A stretch of DNA of 20,858 nucleotides from a virus: positions 1 to 20,858 of the IMG/VR virus record IMGVR_UViG_3300044641_001462; one strand, given 5' to 3'. Of the stretch, positions 12,039 through 19,347 are shown piece by piece (the first letter of the stretch is position 1; every line of letters starts with the position of its first letter). Both the position numbers and the translations under genes were made by a program. The notes under the pieces were generated by a model. The model worked only from the letters and a program-made list of their open reading frames with translations. It searched no databases and was not told where the DNA came from.

Positions 12039-12068
12039 CTAAATTAATATAAATAATTAATATAACAA
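12039..12068 (-). promoter_or_regulatory. Early-type promoter P4, head of the early region
   Basis: The minus strand reads TTG (12066-12068), 19 bases, TAATTTAG (12039-12046), one base off consensus. The spacer repeats TTATATTAATTAT and TTATATTAATTTA in perfect tandem register. The 20-bp dyad element lies 36 bases upstream. Confidence 0.75.
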
Positions 12069-12103
12069 CTATCTAAACGAAATATTTTAAAAAAAGTTTT
12101 AAA

Positions 12104-12123
12104 AGCATATTGTTGACGTCAAC
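12104..12123. repeat. 20-bp palindrome-containing element, copy 2
   Basis: The plus strand reads AGCATATTGTTGACGTCAAC; the last 12 bases (GTTGACGTCAAC) are a perfect palindrome. It lies between the terminator at 12140 and promoter P4 and matches 599-618 at 18 of 20 positions. A dimer-binding operator is the simplest reading. Confidence 0.55.
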
Positions 12124-12132
12124 GAAATGGCA

Positions 12133-12159
12133 TAAAAAAACCCCTACCGAAATAGGGGT
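12133..12159 (-). terminator. Intrinsic terminator with UUCG loop after the lysis genes
   Basis: On the minus strand CCCCTAT pairs with GTAGGGG (one U-G) around a TTCG tetraloop, followed by seven T. It closes the late/lysis transcript. A TATATTTG box at 12202-12209 lies between the preceding stop codon and this terminator, so a short RNA of about 60 bases could also end here. Confidence 0.88.
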
Positions 12160-12201
12160 CTTTCAATCATAAATTAAACAAAGCATCGTATGAAATGCGT
12201 A

Positions 12202-12209
12202 CAAATATA
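12202..12209 (-). promoter_or_regulatory. Possible -7 box just before a terminator
   Basis: TATATTTG on the minus strand with TTA 19 bases upstream. The only thing downstream before the terminator is about 40 bases with a short GCAT/ATGC hairpin. It could drive a tiny RNA or be chance in AT-rich DNA. Confidence 0.4.
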
Positions 12210-12214
12210 AAAAA

Positions 12215-12499
12215 TTATTTTCCTACTTTAAAACGTCTTAAAACAAATTTTACTATTCTTTTTGCAATTGCTTTCCAAAGAACCCCCTTCGCGTCAACTT
12301 TCACCTCCACGCCCTCGGGGGTCTTTTCCACGTGAATATCTATATTTTTAGAATCTAATTCAAATTCTTTGCGTATCTCGTCACGTACTATTTTAATGTC
12401 TACGTTCTTCGTATCAATGTCAATCTTTACGTTTGTACCGTCTTTTTCCAAGTTAACGTCTACGTTATCCGTATCGATTGTAATTTTTTTCTTTGCCAT
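12215..12499 (-). CDS. Repeat protein with a cationic amphipathic C-terminus, candidate lysis factor
   Basis: A 94-residue protein. The first 70 residues consist of repeated strands of the form IDTxNVDI (IDTDNVDVNL, IDTKNVDIKI, LDSKNIDIHV, VDAKGV) and are rich in Asp. The last 22, VLWKAIAKRIVKFVLRRFK plus VGK, form an amphipathic helix with about eight positive charges, like membrane-active host-defence peptides. It is the last gene of the lysis block, right after the endolysin, and no spanin pair is seen here. It may disrupt the outer membrane at lysis, with the acidic repeats keeping the helix in check. No signal peptide is visible. This role is inference. Confidence 0.7.
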   Translation of the reverse strand: MAKKKITIDTDNVDVNLEKDGTNVKIDIDTKNVDIKIVRDEIRKEFELDSKNIDIHVEKTPEGVEVKVDAKGVLWKAIAKRIVKFVLRRFKVGK

Positions 12500-12505
12500 A
12501 ATTAT

Positions 12506-12889
12506 TTATTTATTCCAACGTCTTGGATTTTTTCCATTAAAATAAGTGTCGTAATGTACCCAAGTTGAATATGTACCTATTCCACCTTGTTTCATTTTAC
12601 CAGCCGCGATCAATTTCTCAATTACTTCTGTAACTTGTTTAGGTGTGTAACCTTCAACTTTTATATCAGCAGCTTGACCCGTAATATGTTTACTTGATTT
12701 AACTCCTCCTACTTTAGCGTTGTGTTCTGGTGAACGATAGCCGCTTGTTATCTTAATAGGCTTTTTAACTTCGTCTCTAAGCACTTGTAAATTCTTTGCG
12801 AGTTCCTGAATGTTACGTAATACAGTTTCAGTTAAAGCGAAATTATGCTTGTTAAACTCGTTTAAATTAAAATTGTTTGTTAGCTTCAT
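12506..12889 (-). CDS. Endolysin, peptidase M15 family
   Basis: This 127-residue enzyme is a zinc D-Ala-D-Ala-type carboxypeptidase that cuts the cell wall peptide. Motifs: ITSGYRSPEHNAKVGG at 47-62, SSKHITGQAADI at 65-76 giving His68 and Asp75, and WVHYDT at 110-115 giving His112. These are the three zinc ligands of the M15A group. It has no signal peptide, so export depends on a holin; the one-helix protein just upstream is the candidate. Full length for a compact phage M15 enzyme. Confidence 0.93.
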   Translation of the reverse strand: MKLTNNFNLNEFNKHNFALTETVLRNIQELAKNLQVLRDEVKKPIKITSGYRSPEHNAKVGGVKSSKHITGQAADIKVEGYTPKQVTEVIEKLIAAGKMKQGGIGTYSTWVHYDTYFNGKNPRRWNK

Positions 12890-12891
12890 AA

Positions 12892-13137
12892 TTATTTTTT
12901 CGCTAAGATACGCTTTTTACTATCAATCACAGCAACAGTATCAGATTTTATGATTGGAGCTTGTGGTTGTTTTTCTTCAATAGGCTTTCTATTGTAATAT
13001 TCGTTTTTATCTAAACAGTTGTACAAACGTGCTTTCACATCTTGCACTTCAAAATGCGTGTAAGCTAACCATAATGCAAGTACTCCGACTGCGCCTTGTT
13101 TTTTTATTATTTCAATAAATTGTGTAATAGGTATCAT
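12892..13137 (-). CDS. Candidate holin with one transmembrane helix
   Basis: An 81-residue protein with a short N-terminal polar stretch (MIPITQFIEIIKKQG), one hydrophobic helix (AVGVLALWLAYTHF, about 16-29), then a long charged tail with VQDVKARLYNCLDKNEYY and a basic end RILAKK. The layout resembles UviB/BhlA-type holins. It lies 2 bases before the endolysin. It could alternatively be an inner-membrane spanin-like protein; the position makes holin the better guess. Confidence 0.65.
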   Translation of the reverse strand: MIPITQFIEIIKKQGAVGVLALWLAYTHFEVQDVKARLYNCLDKNEYYNRKPIEEKQPQAPIIKSDTVAVIDSKKRILAKK

Positions 13138-13394
13138 TTTCGTAGTTCAAAAGGTGGTTGTGTTGGTTTTGGTTCGTAAGGAATTAATTCAAGGTCTTTA
13201 ACCCAAAGAAAGTCAGGGTTAACGCATTGCTCCATTTCTTCAACTGATATAATCCAATTATCGTTAAGGTCTTGGATAGGATTGAAGTAACTATCAGGTG
13301 CATACCATTGACCGATTAATTCGTCTTTTTGTAACTCAGTAAGCAAACCTACATAAGTTAGTCTTTGTTCTTTTGTTAATTCGTTTAGTTTCAT
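13134..13394 (-). CDS. Conserved phage protein before the lysis genes
   Basis: An 86-residue protein containing KDELIGQWYAPDSYFNPIQDLNDNWIIS and FLWVKDLELIPYEPKPTQPPF. I recall proteins like this next to lysis genes in flavobacterial phages, without known role. It overlaps the holin candidate by 4 bases and ends in a Pro-rich tail. No signal peptide or membrane helix. Could be a lysis or tail-fibre accessory. Confidence 0.7.
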   Translation of the reverse strand: MKLNELTKEQRLTYVGLLTELQKDELIGQWYAPDSYFNPIQDLNDNWIISVEEMEQCVNPDFLWVKDLELIPYEPKPTQPPFELRK

Positions 13395-13403
13395 ATCTTA
13401 TAA

Positions 13404-14285
13404 TTAAATATTTCTGGAAAGTGCCACTTGGAATGCTTGTACCGCTGTGTAAAAGTTAGCCGCTTCGGTATCTGTTAAACCATCTCCTATTGAAGCGAAT
13501 GCATATTGTCTATTTGTCCAAAGATTGTCATAATTACGTTTACCAATATGATATGTAATATTAGGCTTTGTTGCTCCAGAAGCACCCGTTGAACTACCTA
13601 AAACAGTACTTCCGTTTTTAAGTAATTTAAACGCATTGGATGCCGTTCTTGTATTAATATAATGACCTAATGAATTGGAATTAGTATGACTAAAATTAGC
13701 TGCCATATTCCAATTATAAGAAGTTGGAGCGTAATTTAATTCAAGGTCAACTAATACAGAACCAAACCCACCCCCCATATCAATACCACCTTGATTATTA
13801 GTTCTTGAATATATGGATATATGGTTACTATTTATATCAGTTAAGTTAGTTGATGGATTATAATAAGTTTCCGCAAAAGCATTAACTCCATTTGTTTGAT
13901 AACCATTTACTGAATGAGTACCACCACCACTAAATACTAATCTAAACGCAGCGTTTGTATCTAAAGGATTCTTTAAATTAAATTTATGCGTTGTTGCCGT
14001 ACCACCTACAAATGGATAAACCGCTGAAAATTTACTCCAAATGTTATAACCTTTCAAGTCAACTACTAAAGTATTAATAGCGCTTTGTTGAGTAGCATCC
14101 GTTATTGCAGCCGCTGTAATGAATGCTTGTGCATCCGTATCAAAAGGTACTGTCCCAATAATATCAGTTGCTCCAGCTTCAGAAACGGAATAAACCGAAC
14201 CCCAGCCGATTGCATTATCAGCACCTTGCCCCCATCCTATGTCGTTATTTGAAGCACCATCGCCCCATCCATTTGCATTTGCCAT
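13404..14285 (-). CDS. Putative tail fibre/adhesin
   Basis: This 293-residue protein has an N-terminal run of GWG repeats (GWGDGASNND, GWGQGADNAI, GWGSVYSVS) that is common at the start of flavobacterial phage virion proteins, perhaps for attachment to the particle. The rest is Gly/Ser/Thr/Asn-rich and beta-strand-like: DTDAQAFITAAAITDATQQS, INTLVVDLKGYNIWSKFSAV, TETYYNPSTN-type loops, and NWNMAANFSHTNSNSLGHYI. A lectin-like fold for binding a surface polysaccharide would fit. It sits between virion genes and the lysis genes, the usual place for host-binding proteins. Receptor binding is inferred. Confidence 0.72.
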   Translation of the reverse strand: MANANGWGDGASNNDIGWGQGADNAIGWGSVYSVSEAGATDIIGTVPFDTDAQAFITAAAITDATQQSAINTLVVDLKGYNIWSKFSAVYPFVGGTATTHKFNLKNPLDTNAAFRLVFSGGGTHSVNGYQTNGVNAFAETYYNPSTNLTDINSNHISIYSRTNNQGGIDMGGGFGSVLVDLELNYAPTSYNWNMAANFSHTNSNSLGHYINTRTASNAFKLLKNGSTVLGSSTGASGATKPNITYHIGKRNYDNLWTNRQYAFASIGDGLTDTEAANFYTAVQAFQVALSRNI

Positions 14286-14288
14286 TTT

Positions 14289-14732
14289 CTAAGTTGTTAT
14301 GTCTCCGTATAAATACCATTCGTTTGTATCTCTTTTGTACAAAGTAGCTACTGAATATTGACCCGTTGTTTTAGTCTTACCACCGCTACTTATTAAAGTT
14401 ACGCCCGTATCTGGTACAATAATAACTTGTCCTGTTCCGTATTGTGCCAAAGTTATAATAGTTCCAGAAGGAAAAGCAACCGCTGTATTCGTCGGTATAA
14501 TTAAGTTATTACTACCGCCAGAAAAATTTAACTCTACTACCTTGTTAGCATCACTTAAAGCTAAAGTATGTTGTGCCGTGAAAGTTGCTCTTGCTCTATT
14601 ACGCACCTCAGCGCCTGTAACGTACTTACTCGCAAAAGTGCCGCCTCCAGTATCTTGTGCAATTGCAAGCCTATCAGAAGCCTCTAAATTACTTCCTTTC
14701 GCTGTTAATTGACTTATCTTTACGTTCGCCAT
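14289..14732 (-). CDS. Putative fibre or decoration protein
   Basis: A 147-residue protein starting MANVKISQLTAKGSNLEASD, an opening typical of small virion-associated attachment proteins, then a beta-rich domain (TFTAQHTLALSDANKVVELN, FSGGSNNLIIPTNTAVAFPS, GTIITLAQYGTGQVIIVPDT, GDTKTTGQ-like loops and NEWYLYGDITT). The same fold pattern (strand, IPxN, TGxxxxWYxxG end) appears in the 19348-19770 protein, so both may be related surface trimers. Precise role unknown. Confidence 0.7.
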   Translation of the reverse strand: MANVKISQLTAKGSNLEASDRLAIAQDTGGGTFASKYVTGAEVRNRARATFTAQHTLALSDANKVVELNFSGGSNNLIIPTNTAVAFPSGTIITLAQYGTGQVIIVPDTGVTLISSGGKTKTTGQYSVATLYKRDTNEWYLYGDITT

Positions 14733-14796
14733 TTTGCTTGTTTAAATACGTTATTAATTTCTTTATGTTTTCTTGTTTTGGTTTATATTTCTTCAT
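14689..14796 (-). CDS. Possible 35-residue basic peptide
   Basis: The ATG at 14794-14796 overlaps the stop of the connector-like gene in an ATGA arrangement. The frame reads MKKYKPKQENIKKLITYLNK then QNGERKDKSINSERK, and ends 44 bases inside the next gene. It fills an otherwise 60-base gap, and composition is protein-like and basic. Such small genes are common here, but the overlap with the next gene lowers confidence. Confidence 0.5.
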   Translation of the reverse strand: MKKYKPKQENIKKLITYLNKQNGERKDKSINSERK

Positions 14797-15530
14797 AAAT
14801 ACCAGCCTTGATAATTGTTGTTCGTGTCTGGGTACATATCTCCGTTTGAATTAGAATTGTACTCAGGAAATTTATCGTTGTTAAAACTTATATGTTCAAT
14901 AAATCTTTCAGTGTAATGCTGTGCAATACTTCTTTCTTTCTCGATTAAGAAATCTATTTCGACTTTTTCTACGTTAGTGGCGTTTTCTGAATTGTGTTTA
15001 TACACCCCTTTATTAGCTATCGTGTAAGCTGCAAAAGGTAAATATTCTACCATTGCCCAGTGTATAAGCATCGGTTTAACATACGTAACTAAAAGGTTAT
15101 TGTAATCTGTAGGAATTGAATACAAAGTGTCGATAGTAATTTCAGCATCGTCGTTTCCACCGTCAATTATAATTACGTCGTTTACTTTATAACCCGTTCC
15201 AGCCGTGTCAATATCCGCATCGGTAACTAAACCACCCGTGTCTGTAATATCTAACGTTAAACCCGTTCCCGTACCACCCGTAGTAGTAACACCCGTTGCA
15301 GTAGTGTATCCCGTTCCTTGTTCACTTACTGTTATTGCATTTGGTATTCCTGAATTAGCTAAAATAATTTCAGCTTGTAATTTTTGTAGTAAATCAGTAC
15401 CTAAGAAATTTTGTATATGAATGTCTTGAGCTATTTTAACGTACTGAATAAAATTGTCCGTGTCTACGTTGCCGTTCATTGCAGTGAACTTAACTACATC
15501 GTTTCTTGTTATTAAAAGTGCTTCTGCCAT
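14793..15530 (-). CDS. Neck/connector-like protein (DUF6712-like) with an inserted beta domain
   Basis: A 245-residue protein whose ends match a family common in Bacteroidota phages: VKFTAMNGNVDTDNFIQYVK and IAQDIHIQNFLGTDLLQKLQ at the start, and YVKPMLIHWAMVEYLPFAAY, NKGVYKHNSENA and FIEHISFNNDKFPEYNSNSN at the end. Position after the portal suggests a head-completion or neck role. Residues about 60-140 are an insertion with two GTGY...GG beta repeats (QGTGYTTATGVTTTGGTGTG and AGTGYKVNDVIIIDGGNDDA), a kind seen in phage surface domains. It overlaps the portal gene by one base. Confidence 0.75.
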   Translation of the reverse strand: MAEALLITRNDVVKFTAMNGNVDTDNFIQYVKIAQDIHIQNFLGTDLLQKLQAEIILANSGIPNAITVSEQGTGYTTATGVTTTGGTGTGLTLDITDTGGLVTDADIDTAGTGYKVNDVIIIDGGNDDAEITIDTLYSIPTDYNNLLVTYVKPMLIHWAMVEYLPFAAYTIANKGVYKHNSENATNVEKVEIDFLIEKERSIAQHYTERFIEHISFNNDKFPEYNSNSNGDMYPDTNNNYQGWYL

Positions 15531-17290
15531 TATTTCCTTCTTTTATTCGTTGGTAAAAATCCGTTATTAGGCATATCCTTTGGTAATTGGCTAACTTTAG
15601 AATCATTCTTTACAACGTACCCTAACTTTTCAGCTTTACGTACCGCTATTTGTTTTAACTCTTTGCTGTTAACGTCAATTGCTTTACCGCTAAATGTAGC
15701 ATATACTTGTTTATTCCATCTGTGGTTACAGTTACCACCGCCTTTATAAAACCAAATTGAATATGTATTAGCTCCTTTCGGGCCCCATCCCGGATTAACT
15801 GATTCAGAACCCATTTTTAAAATGTCCTCTTTACGGTAAATCTTATTAGCCGCTATCATTTTACGGCAAAATTCACGCGTATTATCAGCACTTTTACCAG
15901 CGTAAACGTATCGAGTTAGAAACTTAACACCGTCTATAACTTCATCTTGTGCGCTTCTTATATTCGGTCTATTGTCACCCGTTGAAACTAAGTTAACTAT
16001 TTTACTCAATAAAGACTGTTTTGGCTCTTTAGAAAGCGTTTCGTTCTCTTGGTCGTCCAAATCATAGTCAACAGGATATTCATCTATTAAAATTGAGTTT
16101 TCGGGTATGTCTTCGCCTAAATCAATTAACGCTTGTGCTATTTGTATTTCTTTGCTTAACTCCGTTCCCGTTTCCTCAGCTACTTGTTCTTCAGTTTGTG
16201 CGTTTTCTAAATCTACAAACTCCAAAGGCTGTAATGTTTTAAAGAATAACTTTAAAGTGATTCCGTTATAACCTAAAATTTTGTCAAAGGCTTCTATTAT
16301 TTGATCCTGAATAGGTTTAATTACCATGTTGTCAAATAGTATAGAAGCATTCTTTAACTCATCAGCATTCGAGCTAAATCCATTTGCCGAACCTAATCCA
16401 AATAAAAGTGGCGAAGTAACGTTGTGCGCTAACATAATCTTTTTAACGCACTCCTCACTTAAGTAAGTATAGTGTTCTGGCGCATCGTTTAATGGCAAAT
16501 CATCTACCGTAGTTTTACTTTCTTGGTTATTGTTAAAAGCAACTATTACCTTTTGACCTCTTGAGCCAGTCAATTGGCTTAATACTTTTGATTTAATTAT
16601 TTGTTGCTGCTCTTCTGTTGGAACTCCATTATTAAAGTTTACTACTTTAGTTCCTGAAAAACCGTTTTGTACTTCGTTAATTAAATAATCAGCAATTTCT
16701 TCTTCTAATTTTGCATACGGAAGTCCACCTTGATAATCAGGCAAAGCGTAATATTTCATTCCAACAGCATAAGGCTTAGAATAAAGTATTTCTACTTGTT
16801 CATTAGAATATCCGTAAGCTGGGATTCTTTTAGGTGCGTATTTCTTTGTGTCTTCCCAATTATCAGAGTAGTAATAACCTTCTATTTCTCCGTCTTTATT
16901 ACACTTTTCAGCACGTAATAAATTAACAGGTATGTGATAAGCTTTAAGAATCTTTTTATGATCTTTAGAATAGTGAACTTGCATAGCAAATTGCCCGAAC
17001 ATTTTACGATCTAAAACTATTTTACGAATGCAATCGGCATGAAATAAAGCCATCATTTGAGCGTACTCATTTGGCTTTTTATTAGCGTCTAACGCACTCA
17101 ATCCACGGCCGTATATTAATCTACTTACATTATTAATCACAGCGCTGTTAGTCGTTGAATTAACGTATCTATCAATGATAAACTGAAAGTAATTGTTATC
17201 ATCGCCAAATTCTACCCAAGCATCTCGTTTAGACTCCTGAATTACGGGCGTTGTATATGTACTTAATTCTAAAACGTGTATATTATTCAT
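15530..17290 (-). CDS. Portal protein with a C-terminal extra domain
   Basis: This 586-residue protein forms the ring through which DNA enters the head. The first 370 residues have portal features: an N-terminal DAWVEFGDDNNYFQFIIDRY, VINNVSRLIYGRGL, and the stretch KKIMLAHNVTSPLLFGLGSA, GFSSNADELKNASILFDNMV then IKPIQDQIIEAF. After an acidic linker, the last 140 residues contain FLTRYVYAGKSADNTREFCR, IYRKEDILKMGSESVNPGWG and YKGGGNCNHRW, a module often fused to portals of Bacteroidota phages and reminiscent of minor head proteins. Longer than a bare portal for that reason. It overlaps the upstream gene by 8 bases. Confidence 0.85.
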   Translation of the reverse strand: MNNIHVLELSTYTTPVIQESKRDAWVEFGDDNNYFQFIIDRYVNSTTNSAVINNVSRLIYGRGLSALDANKKPNEYAQMMALFHADCIRKIVLDRKMFGQFAMQVHYSKDHKKILKAYHIPVNLLRAEKCNKDGEIEGYYYSDNWEDTKKYAPKRIPAYGYSNEQVEILYSKPYAVGMKYYALPDYQGGLPYAKLEEEIADYLINEVQNGFSGTKVVNFNNGVPTEEQQQIIKSKVLSQLTGSRGQKVIVAFNNNQESKTTVDDLPLNDAPEHYTYLSEECVKKIMLAHNVTSPLLFGLGSANGFSSNADELKNASILFDNMVIKPIQDQIIEAFDKILGYNGITLKLFFKTLQPLEFVDLENAQTEEQVAEETGTELSKEIQIAQALIDLGEDIPENSILIDEYPVDYDLDDQENETLSKEPKQSLLSKIVNLVSTGDNRPNIRSAQDEVIDGVKFLTRYVYAGKSADNTREFCRKMIAANKIYRKEDILKMGSESVNPGWGPKGANTYSIWFYKGGGNCNHRWNKQVYATFSGKAIDVNSKELKQIAVRKAEKLGYVVKNDSKVSQLPKDMPNNGFLPTNKRRK

Positions 17291-17615
17291 AAACTATAAA
17301 TTCATTCGTGGTATTATTAGCCGTATATTGTTTTTTGTTTACTGTAAAGGTATTAACATTTTGATTAGTACAAAATATCCTATCTTTATAAACTACGACC
17401 GCACCGTTAATAAATACCAAATCGTAAAAATGATTTTCTACTAAATTAAATTCAGCTTCAAACGTATCGTAATAGTCCCCTTCCGTGTAAGTGTAAGTAT
17501 TTATTTCAGTTGTTACGTTAGTTTGATCGTCCGTAATAGCTACGTAATCAAAATCTTTACTTCGTGGAATAAACACGAACGATTGGTCATTTGTTGAAGT
17601 AGTTAGAATAATCAT
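17283..17615 (-). CDS. Conserved structural-region protein next to the portal
   Basis: A 110-residue, all-beta protein (MIILTTSTNDQSFVFIPRSK, YVAITDDQTNVTTEINTYTY, YDTFEAEFNLVENHFYDLVF, INGAVVVYKDRIFCTNQNVN). I recall similar proteins beside the portal gene in flavobacterial phages, of unknown role. Its 8-base overlap with the portal gene implies coupled translation. A small virion or assembly factor is likely. Confidence 0.72.
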   Translation of the reverse strand: MIILTTSTNDQSFVFIPRSKDFDYVAITDDQTNVTTEINTYTYTEGDYYDTFEAEFNLVENHFYDLVFINGAVVVYKDRIFCTNQNVNTFTVNKKQYTANNTTNEFIVYE

Positions 17616-17650
17616 ATACTATAAACGATTAGAGGTTGATTTTGTACCGT

Positions 17651-17681
17651 AAAACAAAAAACCCCTACCGAAGTAAGGGTT
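17651..17681 (-). terminator. Intrinsic terminator with UUCG loop inside the head operon
   Basis: On the minus strand AACCCTTAC pairs with GTAGGGGTT (one U-G) around TTCG, followed by TTTTGTTTT. It lies between the tail-tube candidate and the portal-side genes. A near-consensus TATACTTG box at 17691-17698 lies just upstream. Partial termination would lower portal relative to capsid. Confidence 0.82.
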
Positions 17682-17707
17682 AATTGTATGCAAGTATATG
17701 AAGGAAA

Positions 17708-18283
17708 TTAAGAAGTAACTATTGTTGCATCAGTTCCAGTTCCATCTTCAAACAAAGTTTTTAATCCAGCTTCGTCTGTTACATCAAGAAAGTTCGCCGG
17801 GCTGACCTCCATGGATTCGAACGTCAAATTATAACCGTTAAAATCACCCAAGGCACTACCACTCGACACAGTACCAGCTGTTACGTCAGCACCTTGTGTA
17901 AGTCCCATTAAAAAGAATTGGTCGGTCATTGTTCTAACTACAATTCTCGGACGTCCGTAAGCAAGTAGTTTAACGTTTTTATGCGTTGCAACATCTTGTC
18001 TTTTTAATTGAATAGTCAAAGTTTGTTGAAAAAAAGTAGTACCGTTGTCACGGCTTGAATTGATTGTAGTTTCAAAACTGTTAGCGCCTTTTAATTCGTA
18101 TTTATACAAGTTCAAAGAACCAGTATTAACGGGCGTCCAGTCAACTATTAAATCAGTGTCCGTATTATCGTAGTCTACATCGTCAGAATTTAATTCATCG
18201 TAGTTAATAAAGTAGATAGCCTTCAACCCCGAAACGGAATCTTTACATTGTTCTATTCTACCATTTGTTATATCACAGCTCAT
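17708..18283 (-). CDS. Putative tail tube or related virion protein
   Basis: A 191-residue protein starting MSCDITNGRIEQCKDSVSGL, KAIYFINYDELNSDDVDYDN, with beta-rich LYKYELKGANSFETTINSSR, FFQQTLTIQLKRQDVATHKN and NVKLLAYGRPRIVVRTMTDQ. It is a typical flavobacterial phage virion protein, made right after the capsid gene; the strand pattern and length fit a tail tube (lambda gpV-like) fold. Two terminators flank it, so it may have its own expression level. Tail tube is a reasoned guess. Confidence 0.68.
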   Translation of the reverse strand: MSCDITNGRIEQCKDSVSGLKAIYFINYDELNSDDVDYDNTDTDLIVDWTPVNTGSLNLYKYELKGANSFETTINSSRDNGTTFFQQTLTIQLKRQDVATHKNVKLLAYGRPRIVVRTMTDQFFLMGLTQGADVTAGTVSSGSALGDFNGYNLTFESMEVSPANFLDVTDEAGLKTLFEDGTGTDATIVTS

Positions 18284-18306
18284 TTTATTATTTTTTAAAG
18301 TTTAAC

Positions 18307-18336
18307 AAAAAAAAAGGTGGTGTATTTTGCACCACC
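18307..18336 (-). terminator. Strong intrinsic terminator after the capsid gene
   Basis: On the minus strand GGTGGTG pairs with CACCACC (7 bp, 7-base loop), followed by nine T. Located 23 bases after the capsid stop codon. Partial termination here would give more capsid than downstream proteins. Confidence 0.9.
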
Positions 18337-18358
18337 CTTATTTATAGTTTATGGTTTT

Positions 18359-19327
18359 TTAGTTAGCAGAGTTAACGATTCCGTAAGTAACTACATCTTC
18401 AGCGAATCCGTATTTAACGTCTCCTGTAAATCTCATTACTACACGTACATTCATTGAACCGTCAATCAATCCCATGTCAATAATTTTAACTTCGTTCATG
18501 TCATTTAACAATCCAGTTGCAAAATGCAAGTTAGAACTTTGTGAAGCTAAACCAGTGTTATTTGCTAAACCGTTAGCCAAGAATATTGGTAGACCGTCAA
18601 AAGAAAGTGAACCGTTAGAATACCATTGAGTTCCCAAGTTATTTGTACCGTTAGCACCTAAACCGCTTGCACCAAATCCACCCAAAGCACGGATGTAAGC
18701 ACGAACGATGTTAGAAGAAAGATACAATTTAAGGTCTGGTTGTCCGTAAAGTCTTGTCGGGATAGCATCAACAATAGAACCGATTTGAGCGATTACGTTA
18801 GAAGCATCAACAGTTGTTCCAGCAACCTCTTGTGCAGCTGGCAAAGAAGCGTCAGTAGTTAATTGAGTCATGATTCCAGCGAATTGACCTTGTGTAGCAT
18901 TAACACCTTGCCAAATAGAAGTCTCCATGTTAGCAGCTACTTTCTCAGCAACGTGCGCAATTAAGAAATCTGAAAATGATTTAGGCATTACATCAAATGC
19001 AGAGTAACCCATTTCAATCGCTTGCCAAGTTTGGTGAAAATCTTTTTTACACAATTGTAGGTTAACTTGGAACTCCTCAGGTTGTAAAATTCTTTCAGTT
19101 AAAGAAAGTGTTGCGCTCGCATCAAAATCACATGAAGCATTTCTGATTAGATCGTCCGTTGCCACTCTTTGAATTACTTGTTTGAATTTCACGTTAGGGT
19201 GAATAGTCATTCCACCTTGCTCTAAAGTTGGTGCGCTAAGGATAGCCGCAGCAATGTACTTACCAGCAAATTCACCAGCATATGTAGTAGTGATATTTGT
19301 ACTTGTACTTAAATTAATTTTTTCCAT
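18359..19327 (-). CDS. Major capsid protein, HK97-like
   Basis: This 322-residue protein begins MEKINLSTSTNITTTYAGEF and has the composition of a major capsid protein: ARAV-like helix GKYIAAAILSAPTLEQGG, FKQVIQRVATDDLIRNASCD, a long helix FSDFLIAHVAEKVAANMETS with IWQGVNATQGQFAGIM, ARLYG-type loop PTRLYGQPDLKLYLSSNIVR, and a terminal VVMRFTGDVKYGFAEDVVTY. The predicted spine helix and the A-domain sheet fit the HK97 fold. It follows scaffold-like and decoration-like genes and ends before a strong terminator, as expected for the most abundant virion protein. Confidence 0.85.
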   Translation of the reverse strand: MEKINLSTSTNITTTYAGEFAGKYIAAAILSAPTLEQGGMTIHPNVKFKQVIQRVATDDLIRNASCDFDASATLSLTERILQPEEFQVNLQLCKKDFHQTWQAIEMGYSAFDVMPKSFSDFLIAHVAEKVAANMETSIWQGVNATQGQFAGIMTQLTTDASLPAAQEVAGTTVDASNVIAQIGSIVDAIPTRLYGQPDLKLYLSSNIVRAYIRALGGFGASGLGANGTNNLGTQWYSNGSLSFDGLPIFLANGLANNTGLASQSSNLHFATGLLNDMNEVKIIDMGLIDGSMNVRVVMRFTGDVKYGFAEDVVTYGIVNSAN

Positions 19328-19347
19328 TTTATAATATTTTATTTAGA

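Noticed and set aside
14689-14796. Programmed frameshift joining the connector-like gene to the next
   Set aside because: No slippery sequence is evident at the overlap; an ATGA start explains the open frame.
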